From positions 1 to 10,668 of the forward strand of contig DAOUWH010000030.1 of assembly GCA_030667205.1 (NCBI GenBank): a DNA stretch of 10,668 nucleotides, written 5' to 3'. The DNA comes from Nitrospirota bacterium (GTDB lineage: Bacteria; Nitrospirota; Thermodesulfovibrionia; Thermodesulfovibrionales; JdFR-86). Under the pieces are notes generated by a model. That model did no database searches and had not been told where the DNA came from. It was given only the letters and a program-made list of their open reading frames with translations. Within the stretch, counting starts at the first letter, position 1; each line of letters starts with the position of its first letter. Positions 1 through 6,736 of this stretch are shown in pieces. The position numbers were made by a program, and so were the translations under genes.

Positions 1-129
1 ATCCACTGCGATACAGGCATCAGGGCGATGATGGCGCAGGAGACCCTCACGAAGGAGGGTTTTAGCGCCAGGTACCTCAACGAGGTCATACAGGTCGCCC
101 CCGACGGCAGCTTCGAGATAACAGAGTAA
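1..129 (+). CDS. Rhodanese-like (sulfurtransferase) domain protein, C-terminal fragment
   Basis: Only the last 42 residues are in the window; the gene starts before base 1 and ends with TAA at 127-129. The fragment opens with I-H-C-D-T-G-I-R, which fits the rhodanese active-site loop Cys-x4-Arg (Cys3 to Arg8 of the visible part). An amphipathic helix and a G-F-x-A-R-Y-L-N strand follow, as in the end of single rhodanese domains. In this family the cysteine carries a persulfide during sulfur transfer. The fragment cannot show whether this is a stand-alone protein or the C-terminal domain of something larger, for example a fused oxidoreductase or metallo-hydrolase. The gph promoter begins about 15 bp after the stop codon, so the next gene appears to be transcribed separately. 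Confidence 0.6.
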   Translation: MHCDTGIRAMMAQETLTKEGFSARYLNEVIQVAPDGSFEITE

Positions 130-144
130 TCCCTCGGGCATTTC

Positions 145-172
145 CGGACAATCTTAACGGGCATGATATAAT
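145..172 (+). promoter_or_regulatory. Extended -10 sigma70-type promoter for the HAD phosphatase gene
   Basis: A perfect TATAAT lies at 167-172, preceded by the extended -10 element TG-n (164-166). A 4/6 match to TTGACA (CGGACA, 145-150) sits 16 bp upstream. The -10 box ends 6 bp before the ATG at 179, so the expected transcription start coincides with the start codon. No Shine-Dalgarno sequence is present between them, which suggests a leaderless mRNA. Confidence 0.6.
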
Positions 173-178
173 CTTGCC

Positions 179-847
179 ATGCCCATTAAGCTGATAATCT
201 TCGACCTCGACGGCACGCTCGTGGACACCGCCCGCGACATCACCGAGTCGCTAAACCACGCCATAAGGCCGCACGGCCTGGGGCCGCTAAGCGTTGAGGA
301 GACCACCGGGCTCATCGGCGAGGGCACATCCCGCCTCATCGAGAAGGCCTTGGAAAAACCCCTCGGCACGCCGGAGGCGGCGGTTAAAGAAGCCGCGCTT
401 AAAAGTTTTCTTAAGCATTATTCCGAACACCTCTGCGTACATTCCAAGGCCTACCCCAACGTAAGGGAGACCTTGAAAAGGCTTCCGGCCTTTAACAAGG
501 TCGTGCTGTCGAACAAGCGCGAGGACCTCTCGGTAAAACTCCTTGAAGACCTCGGGCTGAAGGGGTTTTTCACCCTGATAGCCGGGAGCGATACGACCGG
601 GGCAAAAAAACCCTCGCCCGAGGCCGTGCGCTACATGCTTGAGAAGACCGGCACAAGCCCCGCCGAAGCCCTCATGGTGGGCGACAGCCCCTACGACATC
701 GAGGCCGCCAGCGGGGCCGGCGTAACGACCGTGGCCGCGACCTGGGGCTACAGGGACCGGGGCCTCCTTGCGGGGGCGGACTACACGATGGAGGACATTG
801 GTGAGTTGATGCCACTGCTCATCAAGTTAAAGGCCATCGAGAAATAA
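179..847 (+). CDS. gph: HAD-superfamily hydrolase, phosphoglycolate phosphatase-like
   Basis: This 222-residue protein has the standard size and all four HAD motifs. Motif I is F-D-L-D-G-T with nucleophile Asp9 and acid/base Asp11. Motif II is L-S-N-K (Ser111). Motif III is K-K-P (Lys144). Motif IV is V-G-D-S-x-x-D-I (Asp169, Asp173). The helical insertion between motif I and motif II (about residues 18-90) is the cap-1 domain typical of Gph/PGMB relatives. It is expected to be a cytosolic Mg2+-dependent phosphatase. 2-phosphoglycolate is the family's textbook substrate, but substrate choice within this family cannot be read from motifs, so pyrophosphatase or sugar-phosphatase activity is possible. 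The start at 179 gives the usual M-x-x-K-L-I-I-F-D-L-D N-terminus, and the next in-frame Met lies far inside the fold. No ribosome binding site precedes it. It converges with the rnf operon. Confidence 0.85.
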   Translation: MPIKLIIFDLDGTLVDTARDITESLNHAIRPHGLGPLSVEETTGLIGEGTSRLIEKALEKPLGTPEAAVKEAALKSFLKHYSEHLCVHSKAYPNVRETLKRLPAFNKVVLSNKREDLSVKLLEDLGLKGFFTLIAGSDTTGAKKPSPEAVRYMLEKTGTSPAEALMVGDSPYDIEAASGAGVTTVAATWGYRDRGLLAGADYTMEDIGELMPLLIKLKAIEK

Positions 848-915
848 AGGGGGTCTTACGGAAAATTCACGACTTCATCGTAAAAAGGCCGGAGACTTTC
901 TAACCGACCCCTTTA
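845..915. terminator. Inverted repeat after gph, possible weak terminator
   Basis: TAAAGGGGGTC at 845-855 pairs with GACCCCTTTA at 906-915, with one bulged G and a 50-base loop. A second small stem, TTACG (856-860) with CGTAA (879-883), lies inside the loop and is followed by an A-run. There is no classic GC stem followed by a U-tract on the plus strand, so function as an intrinsic terminator is doubtful. The position, just after a stop codon and facing a convergent operon, is the main reason to list it. Confidence 0.25.
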
Positions 916-1089
916 TCGACATCCCTGTCCATATTGCCTCCCCTTACTAAAGCGCCCGTTCATATTTATTTCAGGCACACATATTTTACCAGAGTGCCGC
1001 GAGTTAAGGGAAAGCCTTTCAAAAAGAAGACAGCGCAGGATCATTCCGGAAATGTCGCTTGGGGATTTTTAAAAAAAGAGGGTTGTGGC
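848..1089. other. Gene-free convergent intergenic region between gph and rnfB
   Basis: About 240 bp between two convergent stop codons. I find no credible coding sequence, RNA gene or promoter. It contains the inverted repeat at 845-915, a short palindrome TTCCGGAA (about 1045-1052) and, next to the rnfB stop, an A/T run (about 1066-1078). On the minus strand that run is a T-tract which could aid termination of the rnf transcript, but no strong GC stem precedes it. Short open frames through the region extend from the GC-rich end of rnfB and look like shadows. Confidence 0.5.
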
Positions 1090-2280
1090 CTACGCCGCCT
1101 CGGCGGCCTCGGCGGCCTTTGCGGCCTCGCGCGCGGCGCGCTTCGCGGCGGCGGCCTCGAAGACGGCGGCCGCGTTGAAGGTGCCGTCGATGGCCTGCAC
1201 CGGGCACTTGGCGGTGCAGATGCCGCAGCCGATGCAGATGGCCTGGTCGATAGTGTGCTTCTCTTTCTTAACGCCGCTTGAGGCGTCCACCGGGCAGACC
1301 TTCATGCAGCGCTGGCACCCCGAGCACTTGTCGGTGATGAACGCCTTGGGCCTTTCGGGTATAAAATCGAATATTGCCCTGGTGGGGCATTTGCTCACAC
1401 ACAGGCCGCACACCTGGCACTTCTCCACGCTGATGCTCGAGAGGTTGTTCTCAACCGTAGCGGCATCGAAGGGGCATACCTTCTCGCACTTGCGGCAGCC
1501 GATGCAGCCTATCTCGCAGTTCTTCCTTACGGTGCCGCCCTTGTCCTTTGAGTGGCACGCCACAATCACCGCCTTGCTCCCGGGGAGTATCTCTATTACG
1601 TTTTTTGGGCAGGCCTTCTCGCACTTGCGGCACCCGGTGCACGCCTCGATGTCCACCACCGGGAGTCCGTCGCCGTCCATCGCGAGCGCGTCGAAGGGGC
1701 AGGCCTCCACACAGGTGCCGTAGCCCAGGCAGCCGTACATGCAGGATTTGTCCCCGCCGCCCGCAAGCACCGCGGCGCGGCAGTCCGTAAGGCCCTCGTA
1801 GATGTACTTCCTTGCCGAGAGGCTCGTGCTGCCCTGGCACATGATGCGCGAGAACATGGGCTCGGTCATCTCGGCGACCTTGCCGGTGATCTTGGCCACC
1901 ACCGCGGTCGTGCGCGCGCCGCCGGGGGTGCACAGCCCGGGGGAGACGTCGGGGTCTTTCACCACCGCCTCGGCGTACTGCTCGCAACCAGGGTAGCCGC
2001 ACGCGCCGCAGTGGGCGCCGGCGAGCACGTCTTTTACGTGCTCCACCCTCGGGTCTATCTTCACGGCAAACTTCTTCGCCGCAAGGGCAAGCCCCGTTCC
2101 AAAGAGCGCGGCTATGCTCGCCATGAAGGCAAACGTAAACTTCACAAGCGACACGACCTCAACCGACTCCTTGACCTCCATGCCCCCGCCGACGCCGGCT
2201 TTGGGGACAATGAAATCAAGCCCGCCGATGGACTGAACGAGGTCCGCTACCGCCTCTGCTATGCCGTATATTTCAAGCAT
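1090..2280 (-). CDS. rnfB: RnfB, ferredoxin-oxidising polyferredoxin subunit of the Rnf complex
   Basis: RnfB takes electrons from (or gives them to) ferredoxin at the cytoplasmic face. One membrane anchor lies at about residues 45-68. A four-Fe cluster (Fes) motif follows: Cys91, 94, 99 and 117 around C-G-A-C-G-Y-P-G-C. Three ferredoxin-like pairs come next: C180/184/190/194 with C214/217/220/224; C255/259/262/265/269 with C288/291/294/298; and C319/322/325/329 with C349/352/355/359. That predicts about seven [4Fe-4S] clusters. At 396 residues it is about twice the proteobacterial RnfB and also longer than clostridial forms. It ends in an Ala/Glu-rich tail (about 369-396) likely to be helical. 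The start at 2280, 23 bp after rnfA, has no clear Shine-Dalgarno. Met34 (codon at 2179-2181) would give the more usual short N-terminus, so the first 33 residues are uncertain. Last gene of the operon. Confidence 0.93.
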   Translation of the reverse strand: MLEIYGIAEAVADLVQSIGGLDFIVPKAGVGGGMEVKESVEVVSLVKFTFAFMASIAALFGTGLALAAKKFAVKIDPRVEHVKDVLAGAHCGACGYPGCEQYAEAVVKDPDVSPGLCTPGGARTTAVVAKITGKVAEMTEPMFSRIMCQGSTSLSARKYIYEGLTDCRAAVLAGGGDKSCMYGCLGYGTCVEACPFDALAMDGDGLPVVDIEACTGCRKCEKACPKNVIEILPGSKAVIVACHSKDKGGTVRKNCEIGCIGCRKCEKVCPFDAATVENNLSSISVEKCQVCGLCVSKCPTRAIFDFIPERPKAFITDKCSGCQRCMKVCPVDASSGVKKEKHTIDQAICIGCGICTAKCPVQAIDGTFNAAAVFEAAAAKRAAREAAKAAEAAEAA

Positions 2281-2303
2281 CTTAATTTATAATAACACCC
2301 GGT

Positions 2304-2897
2304 TTAAAGCGTTATCAACCCGGAAAAACCCGTAAACGCAAGCGCTACAAGGGCCGCCGTGACAAACGCTATCGGAAGGCCCTTAAACGGCTTCGGCACC
2401 CGCGCAATATCGAGCTTTTCGCGGATGCTGGCCATTATTACCATCGCCAGGGCGAAACCCGCGCCCGAGCCCAAGGCAAACACAAGGCTCTCAACGAAGC
2501 TGTAGCCCTCGCCCGCGTTTATCAGGGGCACGGCGATTATTATGCAGTTCGTGGCTATGAGCGCAAGGTAGACGCCGAGCTTGTAGAAAAGCTCCGGGCT
2601 TATCTTCCTCATCATCGTGTCGGCGGCCTGCACGAACGCCGCGACTATTCCGATGAATATGATTATCTTCAGGAACGTAATCTCCAGCGGCACCATCACA
2701 TAGAAAAACACGACCCACGAAAGCGCCGCGCTGATGACCATCACGGCGGTGAAGGTTATGCTCATGCCCACGGCGGTCTCCATCTTCTTGGTGACGCCGA
2801 AGAAGATGCACAGCCCCAGAAACATCGTGAAGACGAAGTTGTTTATCAGCGACGCCGCTATGAAAAGTTCAAAGAGTCTCGTAAGTTCGTTCCCCAT
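2304..2897 (-). CDS. rnfA: RnfA, integral membrane subunit of the Rnf complex
   Basis: A 197-residue, very hydrophobic protein with six likely membrane helices, the normal RnfA length. Family blocks are visible: N-N-F-V (19-22), F-L-G-L-C (26-30), V-Q-A-A-D (89-93) and A-T-N-C (115-118). Cys30 and Cys118 are the two intramembrane cysteines that, in structurally studied Rnf and Nqr relatives, hold an iron-sulfur centre together with two cysteines of the partner subunit RnfE. The residue after Cys30, commonly Pro in the family, is Ile here. The start is supported by a strong ribosome binding site 7 bp upstream. The gene is 14 bp downstream of rnfE. Its partner RnfE lacks one of the expected cysteines while RnfA keeps both. 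Confidence 0.95.
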   Translation of the reverse strand: MGNELTRLFELFIAASLINNFVFTMFLGLCIFFGVTKKMETAVGMSITFTAVMVISAALSWVVFFYVMVPLEITFLKIIIFIGIVAAFVQAADTMMRKISPELFYKLGVYLALIATNCIIIAVPLINAGEGYSFVESLVFALGSGAGFALAMVIMASIREKLDIARVPKPFKGLPIAFVTAALVALAFTGFSGLITL

Positions 2898-2904
2898 GCC
2901 CTAT

Positions 2905-2909
2905 CCTCC
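2905..2909 (-). promoter_or_regulatory. Ribosome binding site of rnfA
   Basis: On the minus strand GGAGG, within AAGGGAGGAT, stands 7 bases before the rnfA ATG. It fixes the start at 2897. It also shows that this organism uses Shine-Dalgarno initiation inside the operon, in contrast to the plus-strand genes, which lack it. Confidence 0.75.
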
Positions 2910-2911
2910 CT

Positions 2912-3538
2912 TCAGCCCAGGCCTCCGGCGCCCTTGCCGCCGTAGAACCGCATGTCTATCCAGTTGAATAATCCCATCAGCAGGCCCACCGCTATGAAGC
3001 CGCCCGTGGGAAGTATCATTATCAGCAGCGGCTTGAACTCCACGACCGTGAAACCCCAGAGCGTGCCCTTGCCCAGGAGTTCCCTGAAGAAGCTTATGAT
3101 AACAAGCGCTATCATGAAACCAATCCCCATGCCAATGCCGTCGGAGACCGAGGGTGCCGGCTTGTTCTTGCTCGCGAAGGTCTCGGCATGCGCGAGTATC
3201 GAGGCGAAGGCCACGATAAGCTGGATGTAAAGGCCCATGTCCCGGTAGACGTCGCGGGCGAACGCGGCCATCATCAGGTCCGTGACCGTCACCCAGCCCG
3301 AGATGATGAGCATGAAGATGGGTATCCTTATCCTCGGGTGGATGTAGTTGCGCATCAGGGAGACCGAGAAGTTCACCATCGTCTGTACGAACAGCACCGC
3401 AAGCCCCATATAAAGCCCGTTCTTCAGCTTGCTCGTAACGGCAATTGCCGGGCAAAGGCTTATGGCGAGGCGGAATATCGTGTTGTCCGAGAATATGCCG
3501 TCCTTTATAATTTCCCAGTTGCCCCTAGTGTCCTGCAT
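2912..3538 (-). CDS. rnfE: RnfE, integral membrane subunit of the Rnf complex, missing one conserved cysteine
   Basis: A 208-residue polytopic membrane protein, homologous to RnfA in fold. It shows L-C-P-A-I-A-V-T-S (28-36), I-R-I-P (70-73), A-E-T-F-A-S-K-N (118-125) and D-G-I-G-M-G-I-G-F (133-141). With RnfA it forms the inverted-symmetry membrane core carrying the intramembrane iron centre. Cys29 is the only cysteine in the protein. Where the family normally reads V-N-C-I-I-L, this one reads A-F-A-S-I-L (110-115), putting Ala112 at the second cysteine, and His117 replaces the usual Arg five residues on. The reading frame is open across the spot, so this is not a frameshift. The ATG overlaps the last 14 bases of rnfG and is preceded by an AGGAAGG-type ribosome binding site. 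The Gly-rich C-terminus lies at the membrane surface. Confidence 0.93.
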   Translation of the reverse strand: MQDTRGNWEIIKDGIFSDNTIFRLAISLCPAIAVTSKLKNGLYMGLAVLFVQTMVNFSVSLMRNYIHPRIRIPIFMLIISGWVTVTDLMMAAFARDVYRDMGLYIQLIVAFASILAHAETFASKNKPAPSVSDGIGMGIGFMIALVIISFFRELLGKGTLWGFTVVEFKPLLIMILPTGGFIAVGLLMGLFNWIDMRFYGGKGAGGLG

Positions 3539-4277
3539 TGCCTTCCTCTTCCTCTGTCTCCGGCCCTTCGCCCTCGCCGGTGTATTTCTTGATCAGCATC
3601 GCAAGGCCGTCCCTCACGCCGTTTGTTACCGCCCTTGTGGATATGGTGGCCCCGGTTAAGGCCTCTATCTTGTCCTCGGTCTCGCCCTTTATGACGACCA
3701 GGTGGTCGAGGTCCTTGCCCCTGTACTGGTCCTTGAACTCCGCCACTTCTATCTCGTCACCGAGGCCGGGGGTCTCGCCGTGGCCGATGACGTTTATCTT
3801 GCTGACCACGAAGTCCGGGTCCACCGAAACGAGGATGTGCACGTAGCTTGAGTAGCCCTTGCCGTAGGTCTCGACGATATAGCCCTCGGGGCCTTCCTCG
3901 GTCATGACGTTGTAGTACTCGGCATGCTTGTGATGAGGCTCCCAGTCCCCCGCCTTCTCGGGCGTGTAAAGGGAATATTCCACTACCTCCGTCGCCCCTG
4001 CCTTCCTGAGCTTCTTCTTAAGCTTCTTCAGGGCCTTCTCGTAGAGGTCTACTTCGCCGTCCAGGGAGCCCTGCTCCGTCTCCTTTGCGTCGGGCAGGAG
4101 TTCCTTAATATCCGCCATCGCATCGGCGGGGGCGTTTACTATGAGATGAAGGGGCATCATCTTCCGGAGCGCCGCCTCCTTGTCTTCCTTTTTATTTGTG
4201 AAGATTATCGGAGAGGTCCAGGCATAGACCCCGGCAAGCAGGACTCCGCCTATGACGTATATTACGACCAGGTTCAT
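3525..4277 (-). CDS. rnfG: RnfG, covalent-FMN subunit of the Rnf complex
   Basis: A 250-residue protein with one N-terminal membrane helix (about 3-20) and a soluble FMN-binding domain expected on the outer side. The family hallmark H-G-E-T-P-G-L-G (166-173) is present. The flavinylation motif T-G-A-T (208-211) is present, with Thr211 the expected phosphoester attachment site for FMN added by ApbE. The acidic residue three before this motif is Glu205 rather than the usual Asp. Residues 82-92 are Lys-rich and the last 15 are acidic. The ATG at 4277 leaves almost nothing before the membrane helix. The in-frame codons just upstream encode T-G-K-D-I-F-K-I-A, typical RnfG sequence, but contain no ATG, GTG or TTG, and the nearest AAGGA lies about 15 bases upstream. 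The true start may therefore be a rare codon. It overlaps rnfE by 14 bp. Confidence 0.93.
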   Translation of the reverse strand: MNLVVIYVIGGVLLAGVYAWTSPIIFTNKKEDKEAALRKMMPLHLIVNAPADAMADIKELLPDAKETEQGSLDGEVDLYEKALKKLKKKLRKAGATEVVEYSLYTPEKAGDWEPHHKHAEYYNVMTEEGPEGYIVETYGKGYSSYVHILVSVDPDFVVSKINVIGHGETPGLGDEIEVAEFKDQYRGKDLDHLVVIKGETEDKIEALTGATISTRAVTNGVRDGLAMLIKKYTGEGEGPETEEEEGNAGH

Positions 4278-4306
4278 CGCTATCTTAAAAATGTCCTTGC
4301 CGGTGA

Positions 4307-5353
4307 TTAGTGTTTATGTTCCTTTTTCTCTTCTTTCTTTTGTGCCAGGCCGAAGGTCCTGCTCTTAAAGCTTCTATCGATGAGCGGGGAGAAGCAGTTC
4401 ATAAGCAGTATGGCGAACATCACGCCCTCGGGGAAGCCGCCCTTGAGCCTGATGAGCATGGTAATAAGTCCGCAGCCCACGCCGAAGACAAGCTGCCCTC
4501 TTCTGACGCTCGGCACGGTGACGTAGTCGGTAGCCATGAAGAAGACCCCGAGCATCAGGCCGCCGCTCAGGAGATGTATCAACGGGTCGCCGGCAAACCA
4601 TATGAAGGCCCCGGTCTCGGGGTCCGAGCCGCCGAATACCCAGGCCAGAACGGCTACCGTCGCCAGGTATGAACCCGGTATCTGCCATGTGATATAGCGT
4701 TTGTAAAGGAGATAGGCCGCGCCTAAGAGGAGCGCGAACACCGATGTCTCGCCGAGGCTCCCTGCGCTGTGGCCCAGGAAGAGCTCCCAGTAGAGGTTGG
4801 CCTTGTCCCCGAAGACCTCCAGCAGCTTTCCCAGTCCTTCTTCCTTAAGAAGGCCCAGCGGGGTTGCCGTGGTCTCTGCGTCCATTGCCGTAAACGCCGC
4901 CGTGGGCGCGACCCATGTGGTCATCGCCTTGGGCCACGTCACGAGCACAAAGGCCCTGCCGATGAGGGCGGGGTTGAATATGTTGAAGCCCAGGCCGCCG
5001 AAGAGCTGCTTGGTTATGGCCACGGCCACGAAGGAGCCGACTATCGGTATATAGATGGGAGCGGTGGGCGGAAGGTTCATGCCCAGCAAAAGGCCGGTTA
5101 AAAACGCGCTTCCGTCCTTGAGGGTTAATTCCCTGTTGGTCATCTTCTCCACAAGCCACTCCGAGGCAAGCGCCGAGACGATGCATATCGCGGTGGTCAT
5201 CAGTGCGGCGGGGCCGAAGAAATACAGGCCCGCCACGAACGCCGGCACCAGCGAGAGCGTGACGGTCCACATTATCTTCTCGACCGACTCCTCGCTCCTG
5301 ATGTGAGGGCTTATGGATACTATGAGTTCATGTTCTTTCTTTGCCAGTGCCAT
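4307..5353 (-). CDS. rnfD: RnfD, membrane FMN and quinone/ion-path subunit of the Rnf complex
   Basis: A 348-residue polytopic membrane protein of the NqrB/RnfD family. Blocks seen: S-P-H-I-R (15-19), G-G-L-G-F-N-I-F-N-P-A (119-129), the cytoplasmic or external loop with D-A-E-T-T-A-T-P-L (158-166), M-A-T-D-Y-V-T-V-P (273-281) and L-L-M-N-C-F-S-P-L-I-D (316-326). Thr164 of T-T-A-T is the expected covalent FMN site. The second motif position is Thr where Gly or Ser is more usual. RnfD works with RnfG in carrying electrons across the membrane and is thought to form much of the ion path. The C-terminus is a short Lys/Glu/His tail. The gene starts 6 bp after rnfC with only a weak GGA upstream, consistent with coupled translation, and rnfG follows after 29 bp. 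Confidence 0.95.
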   Translation of the reverse strand: MALAKKEHELIVSISPHIRSEESVEKIMWTVTLSLVPAFVAGLYFFGPAALMTTAICIVSALASEWLVEKMTNRELTLKDGSAFLTGLLLGMNLPPTAPIYIPIVGSFVAVAITKQLFGGLGFNIFNPALIGRAFVLVTWPKAMTTWVAPTAAFTAMDAETTATPLGLLKEEGLGKLLEVFGDKANLYWELFLGHSAGSLGETSVFALLLGAAYLLYKRYITWQIPGSYLATVAVLAWVFGGSDPETGAFIWFAGDPLIHLLSGGLMLGVFFMATDYVTVPSVRRGQLVFGVGCGLITMLIRLKGGFPEGVMFAILLMNCFSPLIDRSFKSRTFGLAQKKEEKKEHKH

Positions 5354-5359
5354 AATCTT

Positions 5360-6673
5360 TTATCCGGGCTTTGTCTGCGATTTCGCGAGTCTTACGAACT
5401 GCACTATCGGCCTTTTCGCAGGGCACACGAACGCGCAGGTGCCGCACTCGAAACAATCGAAGAGGTCGTACTCCTTGCACTCTTCGTACACGCCCGCCTC
5501 CGAAAGTATGCTCAGCATCTGGGGCATAAGTCCCATGGGGCAGACGTCTATGCAGCGCGAGCACCTTATGCAGGGCTTAAACTTACCGTCGTGCACGACC
5601 TCGGCCTCGGGCAGCACCACCAGCCCGGAGGTGCCCTTTGTCACGGGCACGTCCTCGCTGTAGATGGCAAAACCCATCATCGGGCCGCCGGAGAGCATTT
5701 TTACGGCCTCGCCTTTCGGCCCCCCGCACTCATTTAACAGATGTCCCACGGAGGTGCCTATCTTTACCATGAGGTTGCCGGGCATGGCGATGCCCTCGCC
5801 CGAGACGGTCACGACCCTCTCGGTGAGGGGCTTTCCGTACCTGACGGCCTCGTAGATGGCAAGGGCGGTGCCCACGTTCTGCACCACCACGCCGACGTCC
5901 ATCGGAAGGCCGCCCTTGGAGGGGACCTGCCGGCCGGCAAGCGCGTCGATAAGCATCTTCTCCGCGCCCTGCGGGTACTTGACCTCCAGGGCGCATACTT
6001 CGATATTACTCTCCCCCGAGGCCGCCTCTTTCATCCTGGCCACCGCGTCGGGCTTGTTGTTCTCTATTCCTATCATTCCCTTCTTAACGCCGAGGGCCCG
6101 CATCAGTATCTTTAAGCCTTCTACTATCTCTTCTGGTCTCTCGAGCATGAGCCTGTAGTCCCCGGTAAGGTAGGGCTCGCACTCGGCGCCGTTAAGAATA
6201 ATAGTGTCAATTGGTTTTTCCTTCGGAGGCGAGAGCTTTACCACTGTGGGGAAGGCCGCCCCGCCCATCCCGACGATCCCGGCGTCCCTTATCTTCTGCG
6301 TGAGGTCTTCCGACGAGAGCGAGAGGTAGTCGGCGGTCTCGGTAAGCTCCACCCACTCGTCCTTCTTGTCGTTCTCTATTACTATGGAGGGCACCATCCT
6401 GCCCATCGCGTTTGGGAACTCCCCTATGGCGACTACCTTGCCCGAGACCGAGGCGTGCACCGGGGCCGAGACGAACGCCTCGGTGGAGCCCACGACCTGG
6501 CCGGCTTTCACTTCCTGGCCAATCTCTACCTGGGCGTTGCAGGGCGCCCCGATGTGCTGGCTCAGGGGGATTACGACCCTGTCGGGCGCGCTGGCAGGGG
6601 TTATCGCCGCGTCCTTTGAAAGCTCCTTCTTGTCGGGCGGGTGAATGCCGCCCTTGAATGTCGCAAGGCTCAT
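5360..6673 (-). CDS. rnfC: RnfC, NAD(H)-side flavin and iron-sulfur subunit of the Rnf complex
   Basis: A 437-residue soluble peripheral subunit, first gene of the operon. The N-terminal T-F-K-G-G-I-H-P-P (5-13) is the family start. The nucleotide/FMN fold resembles NuoF: G-M-G-G-A-A-F-P-T-V-V-K-L (135-147) and N-G-A-E-C-E-P-Y (161-168). Two [4Fe-4S] motifs follow: Cys368/371/374/378 and Cys407/410/413/417, with the usual C-P at the end of each. It exchanges electrons with NAD(H) and passes them to the other subunits; in ferredoxin-oxidising mode it reduces NAD+. Membership in a C-D-G-E-A-B order is typical of clostridial and other anaerobe operons. The start at 6673 gives the canonical N-terminus. 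Only a weak AGG-like element precedes it, about 57 bp downstream of the predicted transcription start. Confidence 0.96.
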   Translation of the reverse strand: MSLATFKGGIHPPDKKELSKDAAITPASAPDRVVIPLSQHIGAPCNAQVEIGQEVKAGQVVGSTEAFVSAPVHASVSGKVVAIGEFPNAMGRMVPSIVIENDKKDEWVELTETADYLSLSSEDLTQKIRDAGIVGMGGAAFPTVVKLSPPKEKPIDTIILNGAECEPYLTGDYRLMLERPEEIVEGLKILMRALGVKKGMIGIENNKPDAVARMKEAASGESNIEVCALEVKYPQGAEKMLIDALAGRQVPSKGGLPMDVGVVVQNVGTALAIYEAVRYGKPLTERVVTVSGEGIAMPGNLMVKIGTSVGHLLNECGGPKGEAVKMLSGGPMMGFAIYSEDVPVTKGTSGLVVLPEAEVVHDGKFKPCIRCSRCIDVCPMGLMPQMLSILSEAGVYEECKEYDLFDCFECGTCAFVCPAKRPIVQFVRLAKSQTKPG

Positions 6674-6736
6674 AGTTTATTCAGACCTGCTAATTTTCCC
6701 TTATAAAATAACTTGATAGGTCAAAAGCGCCTCAAA

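Noticed and set aside
1066..1089. Classic rho-independent terminator for the rnf operon at the T-tract after rnfB
   Set aside because: The T-run is present on the minus strand but no stable GC stem directly precedes it.
1085..2292. Several long open frames on the plus strand opposite rnfB
   Set aside because: They mirror the GC-rich coding pattern of rnfB, have Arg/Ala/His-rich composition with no recognisable domain, and would contradict the clear rnfB iron-sulfur motifs.
3525..3538. Frameshift between rnfG and rnfE suggested by their overlap
   Set aside because: Both proteins have normal length and termini, and rnfE has its own ribosome binding site; a 14-bp overlap is ordinary translational coupling.
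3188..5737. Open frames on the plus strand opposite rnfE, rnfG, rnfD and rnfC
   Set aside because: Antisense shadows of strongly recognised Rnf subunits; no family motif, no independent promoter or ribosome binding site.
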